Origin: Azospirillaceae bacterium
Lineage (GTDB): Bacteria > Pseudomonadota > Alphaproteobacteria > Azospirillales > Azospirillaceae
Length of the DNA: 64,000 nucleotides
Assembly (NCBI GenBank): GCA_028283825.1
Contig: JAPWJW010000001.1
Span: forward strand, 434,001 to 498,000
Direction of reading: 5' to 3'
The notes beneath the pieces were generated by a model. The model was given only the letters and a program-made list of their open reading frames with translations. It was not told the DNA's origin and ran no database searches. Every line of letters begins with the position of its first letter. Position 1 is the first letter of the stretch. This document shows positions 15,301 to 25,000 of the stretch, piece after piece. The translations under genes were made by a program, and so were the position numbers.

Positions 15301-16947
15301 ATGCCTGACGCCTTGCTCGCCCCCTCGGCCCCCCGTCTGTCGCCGGATGCCCCGGTGGGACGCATCGAGATTCGCGCCGCGTCCAAGCCCGGGTATGACG
15401 CCATCCTGACGCCGGCAGCATTGGCCTTCGTCGCCGACCTGGAACGCCGCTTCGGCTGGCGCCGTCGCTATCTGATGGAAAAGCGGGTGGAACGCCAGGC
15501 CCGGCTGGACGCGGGCGAGAAGCCGGACTTCAACCCCGCCTGCGGCTATGCCCGGCACGAGGAATGGACGGTCGAGCCACAGCCGGCCGACCTGCGCGAC
15601 CGCCGGGTGGAGATCACCGGGCCGGTGGAGCGCAAGATGGTCATCAACGCGCTGAATTCCGGCGCGCAGGTATTCATGGCGGATTTCGAGGACAGCAACG
15701 CCCCCACCTGGGCCAACCTGATGGACGGGCAGATCAACCTGCGCGACGCCGTCCGCCGCACCATCACCCATACCGATCCGCTGACGGCCAAGCGGTATGT
15801 CCTGAACGACAAGGTCGCGGTGCTGATGGTTCGCCCGCGCGGCTGGCACCTGGAGGAAAAGCACGTGCTGATCGACGGCCGCCCGGTCAGCGCGGCACTG
15901 TTCGACTTCGGCCTCCATTTCTTCCACAACGCCCACGAACTGCTGGCCCGCGGCAGCGGCCCCTATTTCTACCTGCCCAAGATCGAGGGCCGGGCCGAGG
16001 CGCGGCTGTGGAACGACATCTTCCTGCACGCACAGGAATGCCTGGGCCTGGAGCCCGGCACCATCAAGGCCACGGTGCTGATTGAAAGCATCCTGGCGGC
16101 GTTCGAGATGGATGAGATCCTGTACGAACTGCGCTGCCATTCCGCCGGCCTGAACTGCGGCCGCTGGGACTACATCTTCAGCTTCATCAAGAAGTTCCGC
16201 GAGGACCCCAATGCCCTGCTGCCCGACCGGGCGGCCGTGACCATGGACAAGGGTTTCCTGAACGCCTACTCCCGCCTGGCGGTGAAGACCTGCCACCGCC
16301 GGGGCGCGCCGGCCATCGGCGGCATGGCGGCCTATATCCCGGTGAAGGATGATCCGGCCGCCAACGACCTGGCCTTCGCCAAGGTGCGGGCCGACAAGGA
16401 GCGTGAGGCCCACAATGGCCATGACGGTACCTGGGTCGCCCATCCCGCCTTGGTCCCGGTGGCGCGCGCCGTGTTCGACGACCTGATGCGCACGCCCAAC
16501 CAGATCCACGCCACTTGCCACGACGTGCGGGTGACGGCGGCCGACCTGCTGGCCGTGCCGGCAGGCCCGCGCACGGAGGCCGGCCTGCGGCAGAACGTGG
16601 CGGTGGGCATCGGTTATATTGAGGCCTGGCTGCGCGGCCAGGGCTGCGTGCCGCTGTTCAACCTGATGGAGGACGCGGCCACGGCGGAGATCAGCCGCGC
16701 CCAGGTCTGGCAGTGGCTGCGCCACGGCGCCATGCTGGACGACGGCCGCACCGTGGACCAAGCGCTGGTGGAGACCATCATCGGCGAGGAATTGGCCGCC
16801 TGGATCGGCCGCGTGGGCGAGGTGGCCCTGGTCCACAGCCGGCACGAGGACGCCGCCCGCCTGTTCAGCGACCTGGTGTTCCAGCACCGCTTCGTCGAAT
16901 TCCTGACCCTACCGGCTTATGACCGGCTGATGGAAGCGGGCAACTGA
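15301..16947 (+). CDS. aceB: Malate synthase A
   Basis: 548 residues, typical for the A isoform (G isoforms exceed 700). Key motifs: VLMVRPRGWHLEEKHV with the catalytic Arg, TVLIESILAAFEMDEILYEL and LNCGRWDYIFSFIKKFR with Mg-binding Glu and Asp, and PLFNLMEDAATAEISR with the catalytic base Asp. It condenses glyoxylate with acetyl-CoA to malate, the second step of the bypass begun by aceA. ATG 15301 follows GGGAGA at 6 bases. The last 30 residues (LVFQHRFVEFLTLPAYDRL) are complete. Confidence 0.95.
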   Translation: MPDALLAPSAPRLSPDAPVGRIEIRAASKPGYDAILTPAALAFVADLERRFGWRRRYLMEKRVERQARLDAGEKPDFNPACGYARHEEWTVEPQPADLRDRRVEITGPVERKMVINALNSGAQVFMADFEDSNAPTWANLMDGQINLRDAVRRTITHTDPLTAKRYVLNDKVAVLMVRPRGWHLEEKHVLIDGRPVSAALFDFGLHFFHNAHELLARGSGPYFYLPKIEGRAEARLWNDIFLHAQECLGLEPGTIKATVLIESILAAFEMDEILYELRCHSAGLNCGRWDYIFSFIKKFREDPNALLPDRAAVTMDKGFLNAYSRLAVKTCHRRGAPAIGGMAAYIPVKDDPAANDLAFAKVRADKEREAHNGHDGTWVAHPALVPVARAVFDDLMRTPNQIHATCHDVRVTAADLLAVPAGPRTEAGLRQNVAVGIGYIEAWLRGQGCVPLFNLMEDAATAEISRAQVWQWLRHGAMLDDGRTVDQALVETIIGEELAAWIGRVGEVALVHSRHEDAARLFSDLVFQHRFVEFLTLPAYDRLMEAGN

Positions 16948-16983
16948 GCAGCACCTTGCCCACCGTACATCCGTGACACGCCT

Positions 16984-17022
16984 TGCAAGGCCGGCGCCCG
17001 CCCTGGGTCGCCGGCCTTGTGC
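16984..17022 (+). terminator. Hairpin after malate synthase
   Basis: CAAGGCCGGCG pairs with CGCCGGCCTTG across a CCCGCCCTGGGT loop, 36 bases past the stop. No U-tract beyond TTGTG, so factor-independent termination is uncertain. Confidence 0.6.
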
Positions 17023-17200
17023 CGTTCGCCCCGCCGCCGCCTGCGACAAAGACGACAGCGCCCGGCCGTTCGGTACCCCGGGCCGGGGGGGCTTGCTATC
17101 ATCCTAGCGGATGTGAATGGCGTGGGCCCAAAAGACAGTGCGCGTGAAACGGCGATCAACGGTACCGGCGGCGACGCCCAGGACAACGGCAAAGGCGACG

Positions 17201-18256
17201 ATGGAATGGCGCCGCCGCCTGCTGGGGGCCTGCGCCCTGGGGTATGCGGCCCTGGCCGGGTTCCAGGCCCACGGGGCCGTGTCTGACGCCACCGTCCCCG
17301 GCGAAGCCGCCGACAATGACCTGGATGCGCCCGCCACCGACCAGCCCGAGACGGCCGACACCGCGCGGGCGGACGATCCCCACCACGGCCTGGCCCATCG
17401 CAAGAGCGCGGTGACGGTGGCCATCAACACCGTGGCCGCCTGTCGCGACCTGGGCGACTTTTATTGGGAGATCGGCGACGGCGGCGGCCCGTTGGCCAGC
17501 GGCGCCCGCGGCACCCGCTACAGCGCTAACCGGCCGTTGCAGGTGGCCTCATCCAGCAAGCTGGTCTTCGCCGCCTATGTCGTGGAGCGCACCGGCGGAC
17601 AACTGTCGCCGGACCAGCTGGATGCGCTGGAGATGCGGTCGGGTTATGACAGCTTCAATCCGCTGGCCTGCTTCGGCGCCCACACCGTGGCCGCCTGCCT
17701 GGATCGCCAGGGCAACGGCACGCTGCACGCCGGCCACAAGGGGCAGTTCAGCTATAACGGCGGCCATGACCAGCACCTGGCCGTCACCCTGGGCCTGGGC
17801 ACCCTGGACCGTTACGGCCTGGCGGCAGAGGTGCGGCGGGTGCTGGGCCCCGAACTGCACCTGGACTATGCCGCCCCGCGCGTGGCCGGCGGCCTGAAGG
17901 CCAGCCCGGCCGCCTATGGCGCCTTCCTGCGCAAGGTGGTGGCCGGCCACCTGCGCCTGCGCGACCTGCTGGGCAGCCACGCCATCTGCACGCAAGGCGC
18001 CGACTGCCCCAGCGTGCAGCACCCGGACCTGCCGCGCCCCTGGCACTACAGCCTGAACCATTGGATCGAGGATGGGCCGGGCGACGACGGCGCCTTCAGC
18101 GCCCCCGGCATGATGGGCTTCTACCCCTGGATCAGCGCCGACCGCCGCACCTATGGCCTGATCGCGCGCGAGGTCATGGCGCCCAAGGCCTACCTGGCCA
18201 GCATGGCCTGCGGCCAAGCCCTGCGCCGCGCCTGGAACCAGGCCCCGGCCTCCTGA
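17201..18256 (+). CDS. Exported serine hydrolase of the beta-lactamase/PBP fold
   Basis: 351 residues with a signal peptide (RRRLLGACALGYAALAGFQA). The SxxK motif is Ser117-Ser118-Ser119-Lys120 in VASSSKLVFAAYVVERTGG, and FSYNGGHDQ at 182-190 (Ser184-Tyr185-Asn186) fits the second SxN/YxN motif. No clear KTG is seen; SAPGMMGFYPWIS near the C-terminus may take its place. These suggest a penicillin-binding-like hydrolase acting in the periplasm, not a classical beta-lactamase. Extra Cys pairs (CFGAHTVAAC, CTQGADC) may be disulfides. ATG 17201 is chosen because it opens the signal peptide; the frame extends to 17117. Confidence 0.72.
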   Translation: MEWRRRLLGACALGYAALAGFQAHGAVSDATVPGEAADNDLDAPATDQPETADTARADDPHHGLAHRKSAVTVAINTVAACRDLGDFYWEIGDGGGPLASGARGTRYSANRPLQVASSSKLVFAAYVVERTGGQLSPDQLDALEMRSGYDSFNPLACFGAHTVAACLDRQGNGTLHAGHKGQFSYNGGHDQHLAVTLGLGTLDRYGLAAEVRRVLGPELHLDYAAPRVAGGLKASPAAYGAFLRKVVAGHLRLRDLLGSHAICTQGADCPSVQHPDLPRPWHYSLNHWIEDGPGDDGAFSAPGMMGFYPWISADRRTYGLIAREVMAPKAYLASMACGQALRRAWNQAPAS

Positions 18257-18261
18257 TCTTT

Positions 18262-18365
18262 AGAGCGGAACGCGATCAGGTGGAATCACCTGATCGTGTA
18301 AATCCGCTCTATCATGAACAGGTTACGAGCAAGATGCGATCACGGGTGATCGCATCTTGCTCTAG
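18262..18365. repeat. 104-base double-hairpin repeat, copy A
   Basis: Outer arms AGAGCGGA and TCCGCTCT enclose GCGATCAGGTG-GAAT-CACCTGATCGT; after ATCATGAACAG comes a second near-perfect hairpin GAGCAAGATGCGATCA/TGATCGCATCTTGCTC ending in TAG. Copy B at 21837 differs in only a few bases, mostly in the second loop and linker. Similar AGCGG...GATCAGGTGGAATC elements are common between genes in alphaproteobacteria. Confidence 0.9.
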
Positions 18366-18384
18366 ACGCGCGGCGTTTGAACTC

Positions 18385-18475
18385 AAATGCCGTGCCTCAA
18401 GCGCCGGACGGGCGCATCCGCGTCCTACAGCGGCACGAGTCAGAGTCTCGTGCCGTCGCCCGGCGATTGAGGGCG
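18385..18475. repeat. Five-stem intergenic repeat, copy 8 (scrambled remnant)
   Basis: Family pieces in mixed order and orientation: CCTCAAGCGCCGGACGG and GCGCATCCGCGTCCTACAG (minus orientation, stems 2 missing), then stem 0 GCGGCACGAG/CTCGTGCCG, then CGCCCGGCGATTGAGGG in plus orientation. It follows copy A of the 104-base repeat after a short CGGCGTTTGAACTCAAATGCCG hairpin. Confidence 0.6.
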
Positions 18476-18478
18476 ATC

Positions 18479-19594
18479 TTAAGATCCCGCCTTGTGTCCG
18501 GCGCCGTACCAGTCGGTGATGTCGAAATAGACGCGCACCCGGTGCTGTCGGCCGTTTTCCAGCGTCATCTGGTCGTACTTGCGGCCGTTTTCCTGCAGCA
18601 GCCGCTGTTCCACCCGCTTCCAGCCGGGGTAGAGGATGCCCAGCGTGGTGTATTCCCGCTTCACGCCATCGGCATCATCGCTGATGCCGGACAGGACGAT
18701 GGCGTCGCTGAGCAGGTCACCCTGGCCCTTGCTGGCCGGCAGCTTCAGCTTGGCCTCGATGCTGTTCAGGAATTCCTGGTGGGTGGTGACGCACGGGGCA
18801 CAGCCGGCGCGGCGCGCGATGTTGTACCAGTACTGGGCCTCATCCGGGGCGCCGGGGATGCCGCCGCTGTTGTACAGCTGGCCGTAGATCAGCGCGGCCA
18901 TCCCTAGCCCGCCTTCGGCCGCGGGCTTCACCACCTCGGCCGCGCGCTGGGGATCCTTGGCCGTGCCGCGGCCGTAGTAATAATAGAGGGCCAGCGCCTC
19001 GCGCGCCTTAAGGCTGCCCCGGCCCATGGCCTGTTCGAACAGCGCCAAGGCGGAAGCCATGTTTTCCGGCGTGGCGGACTTGCCGTCCTTGCCCGCCATC
19101 TGCGCGTCCGCCTGTTCCACCAGTTTCTGGGCGTCCACCGGGTCCGGCCGGGGGTTGATATGGCCGTCCAGCGGCAGCCCGCCGGTCTTGGGCGCGCGGT
19201 CGGCCTGGCCCACGGCACCGGGCATGATGGTGTCGGCAGTGGGGGCTTGAGTGATGGGGGCCCGGGTGATGGACGCCGGCGGAGCCTGCACCGGGGGAGC
19301 GGAGACCTGCGCCGCCACCGGCGGCGGCGCGGCATCGGGCGTCACCGGCGCCTGGGCCACCCGGACGGGCGCCGCCGGGGCCGGAGAAGCGACCGGCGCG
19401 GTCGGCGCCGGGGTCGCCTGGGACCCGGAACCGCTGAGCGACTGAAGCAGGCCATGCGACGGGGCGGGGGCCTGCCCGGCCTCGGGCTCATCCGCCTCGA
19501 AGAAGGAACAGCCGGACAACAGCAGGACGGCCGCCAGGCCGGTCACCGCCAAGGTTCCGGACATCGAAAGCGGGAAAGGAAGACGCGAACGCAT
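18479..19594 (-). CDS. Sel1-repeat lipoprotein
   Basis: 371 residues. A lipoprotein signal ends in LLLSGC (Cys about residue 29). A Pro/Ala-rich linker (about 40-145) leads to at least two Sel1-like helical repeats: ASALALFEQAMGRGSLKARE, ALALYYYYGRGTAKDPQRAA and AALIYGQLYNSGGIPGAPDE with YWYNIARRAGCAPC. The C-terminal 90 residues have no known domain. Sel1 proteins scaffold periplasmic or signalling complexes. ATG 19594 is chosen because it directly precedes the signal sequence and has GGGG 4 bases upstream; the frame continues to 19702. Confidence 0.78.
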   Translation of the reverse strand: MRSRLPFPLSMSGTLAVTGLAAVLLLSGCSFFEADEPEAGQAPAPSHGLLQSLSGSGSQATPAPTAPVASPAPAAPVRVAQAPVTPDAAPPPVAAQVSAPPVQAPPASITRAPITQAPTADTIMPGAVGQADRAPKTGGLPLDGHINPRPDPVDAQKLVEQADAQMAGKDGKSATPENMASALALFEQAMGRGSLKAREALALYYYYGRGTAKDPQRAAEVVKPAAEGGLGMAALIYGQLYNSGGIPGAPDEAQYWYNIARRAGCAPCVTTHQEFLNSIEAKLKLPASKGQGDLLSDAIVLSGISDDADGVKREYTTLGILYPGWKRVEQRLLQENGRKYDQMTLENGRQHRVRVYFDITDWYGAGHKAGS

Positions 19595-19775
19595 GGCACC
19601 CCGGGGGACGTGAAGACCCAAAGATGGGAGACAAAGGCAAATCGGCAAGCGGGCAAAACGATGAGGCCGATCCGCCCCAAGGCCACTGTAGGCCATGCGC
19701 ACGGATCTGCAAATGATCGCCCTTGCCTGTCGCCTTCCACGGTGCCGCCGGCCCAGAGTCGCCGCGCATGCCCGC

Positions 19776-20423
19776 TCAGCGCATCAGGGCCAGGATGCCG
19801 CCGGCGCCGATCAGCAGCCCGCCGGTCAAGCGGTTCAGCTGTCGCGCCGCCTTGGGCGTCTGCAGACGGCTGGCCAGGGTCTGGCCGCCGATGGCGTAGG
19901 TCAGGATCCAGCCGAACTCGATCACCACCATCAGCACGGTCAGCAGCACCAGCTGCGGCGTCAGGGGGGCGGCATCATTGATGAAGGCGGGAAAGAACGC
20001 CGCCATGAAGATCAGCGCCTTGGGGTTGGAACCGCAGACCATCAGGCCGCGCAGCAGCAGCCGATGGGCGTGGGCGTCGGCGGGGCGCACGGCCTCGCCC
20101 CGTTGCTCCACCGCGTTTTCCGACCGCAGCGTCTCATTGGGATCGGCCCGCCAGGCCTGGATGCCCAGCCACAGCAGGTAGGCGACACCCAGGACCTTCA
20201 GCACCATGAAGGCGGTGGATGAGGCCTGCAGCAAGGCCGCCATGCCCACGGCCGACAGGCCCGCCATGGCGCCCAGCGCCAGGCACATGCCTGCCCCCGC
20301 CCAGGCCGCCGCGCGCACGCCGTGGCGCAGGCCGATGCCCATGGCGAACAGCATGTTCGGACCCGGCGTGGCCGACAGGAAGAAACAGGTGATGGAAAAA
20401 GCCGAAAGTGTCTGCCAACTCAA
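19776..20423 (-). CDS. LysE/RhtB-family amino-acid exporter
   Basis: 215 residues, six hydrophobic segments. The N-terminal SITCFFLSATPGPNMLFAMG (ATPGPN) is the LysE/RhtB signature, and VLGVAYLLWLGIQAWR follows as expected. The family exports amino acids such as lysine, homoserine, threonine or leucine across the inner membrane; the substrate cannot be told. ATG 20423 has AAGGG 7 bases upstream and is preferred to the ATG at 20447. Confidence 0.88.
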   Translation of the reverse strand: MSWQTLSAFSITCFFLSATPGPNMLFAMGIGLRHGVRAAAWAGAGMCLALGAMAGLSAVGMAALLQASSTAFMVLKVLGVAYLLWLGIQAWRADPNETLRSENAVEQRGEAVRPADAHAHRLLLRGLMVCGSNPKALIFMAAFFPAFINDAAPLTPQLVLLTVLMVVIEFGWILTYAIGGQTLASRLQTPKAARQLNRLTGGLLIGAGGILALMR

Positions 20424-20575
20424 CATGCCGAAGCCCTTTCCATCCACGCCGGTTCAAGGCCGGCGCCAGACTGTCACGGCGACAATACCGCGGAATGAAA
20501 CCCGGACGGGAGGGGGCGTTGACGCAGGGAGCCTATGCCCGGATGCGAGGGCGGAGTCGCGATGGAGAGCGCAAC

Positions 20576-20604
20576 TCATTATTATCATTTAGAAATTCTC
20601 GCGA
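20576..20604. promoter_or_regulatory. Possible iron-responsive operator upstream of mbfA
   Basis: An abrupt AT-rich island in GC-rich surroundings: TCATTATTATCATTTAGAAATTCT. TTTAGAA equals one half of the ICE motif bound by Irr in rhizobia as I recall it, and ATTATTATCATT resembles a Fur-type hexamer array. It lies about 100 bases before the gene for a ferritin-like iron exporter, a known Irr target. Binding is inferred. Confidence 0.4.
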
Positions 20605-20700
20605 TCGGCGCCATGACGCCGCTTGACGGCGGCCCGTGTCCGGCTAGTCTGGCGCCCAAGCAGACGCGCATTCCATCCGCAATCCAAGGTTACCGCCGCC

Positions 20701-21657
20701 ATGAAGGACTTCTCCGACCTGACCGAGCAGGAGCTGCTGGCGCTGGCCGTCTCATTGGAGGAGGAGGATTCCCGCATCTATGACGAGTTCGCCACCGGCC
20801 TGCGGGAGAATTTCCCCGACAGCGCCAAGGTCTTCACCGCCATGGCGGCGGAGGAGAACGGCCACCGCCACCGCCTGATCGAGATGTACCGCAAGCGCTT
20901 TGGGGAACACATCCCGCTGATCCGCCGCCAGGACGTGCGTGGTTTCGTGCATCGCAAGGCGGTGTGGCTGAGCCGCCCGCTGGCGCTGGACACGGTGCGC
21001 CAGCAGGCGGAGGTGATGGAGGCGGAGACCAAGCGATTCTACACCCGCGCCGCCCGCCGTTCCACCGACGCCGCCATCCGCCAGTTGCTGGGCGACCTGG
21101 CGGACGAGGAACGCCGCCACGAGGCCCGGGCGGAGGCGCTGGAGACCCGCCTGGTCACCCCGAAAGTGCGGGAGGAGGAACACGCGTCGGAACGCCGGTT
21201 GTTCGTGTTGCAGGTGGTGCAGCCCGGCTTGGCCGGGTTGATGGACGGGTCAGTGTCCACCCTGTCGCCCCTGTTCGCTGCCGCTTTCGCCACCCACGAC
21301 ACCTGGCAGACCTTCCTGGTGGGCATCGCGGCCGCCGTGGGGGCCGGCATCAGCATGGGTTTCGCCGAGGCGCTGTCCGACGACGGCAGCCTGACCGGCC
21401 GGGGCAGCCCCTGGCTGCGCGGCCTGGTCTGCGGCCTGATGACCGCCATCGGCGGCCTGGGCCACACCCTGCCCTACCTGATCCCCAATTTCTGGACGGC
21501 CACGGGTGTGGCCGCCGGCGTGGTGCTGGTGGAACTGGCCGTCATCTCCTGGATCCGCAACCGGTACATGGACACCCCCTTCCTGGCCGCCGCCTTCCAG
21601 GTGGTGCTGGGCGGCTTGCTGGTGTTCGCCACGGGCATTCTGATCGGAAGCGCGTAA
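20701..21657 (+). CDS. mbfA: Membrane-bound ferritin / iron exporter MbfA
   Basis: 318 residues. The N-terminal half is a ferritin-like di-iron domain with the Glu/His pattern EEEDSRIYDEFA, AAEENGHRHRLIEMY, EVMEAETKRFY and LADEERRHEARAE. The C-terminal half (from about residue 175, VQPGLAGLMDGSVSTLSPL) is a VIT1/CCC1-type membrane domain with about four or five helices. This fusion is MbfA, which in Bradyrhizobium and Agrobacterium exports iron and protects against peroxide under Irr control. ATG 20701 is preceded by AAGG at 11 bases and starts the conserved MKDFSDLTEQE. Confidence 0.9.
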   Translation: MKDFSDLTEQELLALAVSLEEEDSRIYDEFATGLRENFPDSAKVFTAMAAEENGHRHRLIEMYRKRFGEHIPLIRRQDVRGFVHRKAVWLSRPLALDTVRQQAEVMEAETKRFYTRAARRSTDAAIRQLLGDLADEERRHEARAEALETRLVTPKVREEEHASERRLFVLQVVQPGLAGLMDGSVSTLSPLFAAAFATHDTWQTFLVGIAAAVGAGISMGFAEALSDDGSLTGRGSPWLRGLVCGLMTAIGGLGHTLPYLIPNFWTATGVAAGVVLVELAVISWIRNRYMDTPFLAAAFQVVLGGLLVFATGILIGSA

Positions 21658-21667
21658 GTTTTTGTTG

Positions 21668-21768
21668 TCCCTCAAGCGCCGGCAGGGCCATCCGGCCCTT
21701 TGGCTATCCTCGCGTTTCGGTCCGCTACCGCTCCCCAAAACGCTGCGGCGCCCGCAGTCGCGGGCTAG
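21668..21768 (-). repeat. Five-stem intergenic repeat, copy 9 (no stem 0)
   Basis: Minus orientation: stem 1 GCCCGC/GCGGGC with GACT loop, stem 2 GCGTTT/AAACGC (arms unique to this copy), stem 3 AGGGCC/GGCCCT around GGAT. It is broken off exactly at CTAG, where the composite insert begins. Confidence 0.88.
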
Positions 21769-21837
21769 TCGCTGCGCTCCGAAGGTGCTTGGAGACACCC
21801 CGCTATCAAGGAAAACTGAAACGGAGCGCAGCGACTA
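21766..21837. repeat. Long inverted repeat flanking the 104-base element
   Basis: CTAGTCGCTGCGCTCCG and its complement CGGAGCGCAGCGACTAG lie 38 bases apart, enclosing AAGGTGCTTGGAGACACC...AACTGAAA. The right arm runs straight into copy B of the 104-base repeat. Confidence 0.85.
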
Positions 21838-21940
21838 GAGCGGAACGCGATCAGGTGGAATCACCTGATCGTGTAAATCCGCTCTATCATGAACAGCTTA
21901 AGAGCAAGATGCGATCATGCCTGATCGCATCTTGCTCTAG
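21837..21940. repeat. 104-base double-hairpin repeat, copy B
   Basis: Same outer arms and first hairpin as copy A; the second hairpin reads GAGCAAGATGCGATCA/TGATCGCATCTTGCTC with loop TGCC in place of CGGG. It is wedged between repeat copies 9 and 10, sharing TAG with the start of copy 10. Confidence 0.9.
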
Positions 21941-22036
21941 GCCCCGACCGGGGCCGCCGGAGATTTCCGGGGAGCGGCAGCGGACTGGAAATCAAGGACC
22001 AGCCAAAGCCGCGGATGCGGCTGCCGGCGCCTGAGG
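21938..22036 (+). repeat. Five-stem intergenic repeat, copy 10 (no stem 0)
   Basis: Plus orientation: stem 1 GGCCCC/GGGGCC, stem 2 GATTTCC/GGAAATC, stem 3 AGCCGC/GCGGCT around GGAT, ending CCTGAGGA. It lies 22 bases from the end of the sensor kinase gene. Confidence 0.88.
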
Positions 22037-22057
22037 AACAAAACCAAGCCGCCGCCG

Positions 22058-25000
22058 TCAGGCGGCGGCGATGGGCACCGGGTAATCCCGGGCCAGCGCC
22101 GCCCAGGAGGCGGGGGCGACGGCGGCGATGGCGGCGGCCAGATCCTGGGCCTGGGCGCCGTCCTCCACGATGCAGGCCTGTTCCAGGGATTGCGCCAAGT
22201 ATTGCAAACGGCGCAGGCCCAGATTGCCGACGGTGGAAATCAGGCTGTGCGCCTCGCGCCGCGCCTCGGGCAGGTTGCCGGCGGCCACCAGGCCGACGGT
22301 GCGGGCGATGCGCGCCTGGCCGAAGGCCACGAACTCCCGCACCATGTCGACCGTGCCCTCGCGCCCCGCCAAATCCACCAGCTTGGCCAGCGGCTCGCCA
22401 TCGAACAGGGGCTGGTCGGCCATGGGATAGCCGTCGCTGGGGCCGGCCATGGCGGCGGGGGCGGCCAGCGCCGACGTTCCCGCCGCCGCCCCGCCGGTCC
22501 AGCGCGCCACCAGGTCCAGGAAACGGCCCTGGTCGAAGGGCTTGGACACATAGTCGTCCATGCCGGCCGCCAGATATTCCTCACGCATGCCCACCATGGC
22601 GTTGGCGGTCATGGCAATGACCGGCACCCGCCGGCCGGCCGGCTCACCGGCACGGATGCGGCGGGTCGCGTCCAGCCCGTCCATGCCCGCCATCTGGATG
22701 TCCATCAGCACCAAATCCACCAGCGGCATGCCCAGGGCGGCATCGGCACCGGCGGCACCGTCGGCGGCCAGCACCACCTCATACCCTTCGGTGCGCAGCA
22801 TCATTTCCGTCAGGCGGGCGTTGATGCTGTTGTCCTCCACCACCAGGACGCGATGGCCGGCACCACGCTTGGCGGGCGGCCGGGCCGGCGCCTCGGCGGC
22901 GGGGGCCACCGGCATGGCCCGGCGCGGCAGGTGAAGGTCGATGATGAAGGTGCTGCCCCGGCCGGGCGCGCTGTCCACGGCGATGGTCCCGCCCATCAGC
23001 CCGGCAAGCTCACGGCAGATGGCCAGCCCCAGCCCGTTGCCGCCGTAGCGGGCGGCGATGCCGTCATCGCCCTGGACGAAGCGGTTGAACAGCCGCGCCT
23101 GCTGTTCCGCCGTCATGCCGATGCCGGTGTCGCGGACGGTCAGCACCACCCGCGCGTCGTGAAGGCCGTCGTCCGGGGCCGCCGGTCCGTCGAAAATCTC
23201 CGCCATCAGGTGGATCTCACCCACGTTGGTGAACTTCACGGCGTTGGCCAGCAGGTTCAGCAGCAGTTGGCGCAGGCGGCCGGCATCACCACGGAAGGTG
23301 CCCGCCGCCTCCGGCGCGATGCTGGTGCGCAGGCTCAGCCCCTTGGCCCGGGCCTGGCCTTCCATGAGACGCGCGGCCTCCGTCACCGCCGCTGCCAATT
23401 GGAAGTCCGCTTCGACCAGTTCCACCCGCCCCGCCTCCATCTTCGCCAGGTCCAGCAGGTCGTCCACCAGCAGCAGCAGGGTCTGGGCACTGTCACGGAT
23501 GATGACGGCCAGATCGCGCTGCAAAGGGGCCAGAGGCTCGGCCGACAAAAGCTGCACCGCCCCGATGATGCCATTCAATGGCGTCCGGATCTCGTGACTG
23601 GTGGTGGTAAGGAAGGCCGATTTCGCGGAATTCGCATCCTCCGCTGCCCGCCGGGCCTGCTCCAGTTCCGCCGCGGCGGCCGTCAGCGTATCGCGCGCGG
23701 TCCGCAACTCCTGCTCCTGCCGCACCCGTTCGGTGACATCGCGCGAGGCGGAAATGATCAGCGGGGCGCCGTCATCGCCCCGGGTCAATGAGACGATGGC
23801 CTCAAGCCAGATCCAGCGCCCGTCCTTGTGCCGCAGGCGAAAGCGCGCGGAGACGCCGCCGCTGGCGTCCGCGCCCAGGTCGCCGGCCCCGACCAGGGCC
23901 GGCCCGGCGCGCAGGGCGGAATCCGACAGCGCGTTCAGCGTGGTATCCAGGACATGGTCGTCGGGATGGCGCAAGGCCGTGAAGCCCAGCGCCGTGAACT
24001 CCGCCACCGTATAACCCAGGATGCGTTCCACCGAGGGGGACACATAAAGCCGGGCGCCGTCGGGCCGCGTCAGCAGGATGATGTCGCTGGCCCGGTCGGC
24101 CAGCAGGCGGAAGCGCGCCTCGCTCTCCTCCAGGGCGTGCCGGGCCTCCACCAGGGCGGTGATGTCCCGCCCCGCCCCTCGCCAGCCGCGAATGGTGCCG
24201 TCGGCATCGTACAGGGGCCGGCCCGACAGCACGACGTGGTAACGCCGGCCGCTGGGGTGGCTGACAACATAACGCAGCTCGCGGAATTCCTGCCGGTCCA
24301 GGCCGGCGGCCAGCGCCGCCGCCGTCTCCGGCGTGGGCGACAGGCCGGAGACATGGGTCTCACCCACCATGCGCAGGGGATCCAGGCCGATGGCGCGGAC
24401 GCCGGGCGACACATAGGTCAGCCGCCGCTGGGCGTCCGCTTCCCAATACCAGTCGGTGGACACGTCGATCAGGTCGCGGAAACGCACCTCACGCTCCGCC
24501 AGGTCGGTGGCGCCGCGTTCCAGGTTATGGGCCATGGTGTTGATGGCCCGCGCCAGCACGCCGAATTCCGCATCGCCGGACCGGTCCGGTGCCCGCACCC
24601 CGCGCTCACCCCGGCCGATGCGCTCCACCACCCGGGTCAGGCCGCCCAGCCGGCTCATGATCGAGGTTTCCAGGCCGAAGACACCGAACAGCAGGGCGAG
24701 GGCGGCGACGGCGGTCAGGCCCACCATGCTGCGCCAGAAATCCTCGTCCGCCTCGCCCAGCGCCTCGGCCGTGGGCAGGCTGACCACCACCCGGGCGTTG
24801 ATGCCCTGAAGCGGGCCGAAGCCCACGATGCGCGGCACGCCGTCCAGGCCGGCGGACATCAGGGTGCCGCTGGGCTGGGCGAACAGACCGGCCACCAGGG
24901 CGGCGTCCAGCGCCGGCGTGGGCAAGGGCGGCGTGGCGGTCGGGGATTCCGGCGCCGGGGATGCGCCCACGACATCCGGCGCGGGTATCGGCGCCGGGAA

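Noticed and set aside
21958-22620. Open frames through repeat copies giving proteins with PSSAGRQHPLAWASS-like segments.
   Set aside because: These segments are translations of the structured repeat and recur wherever a copy lies; no ribosome sites.
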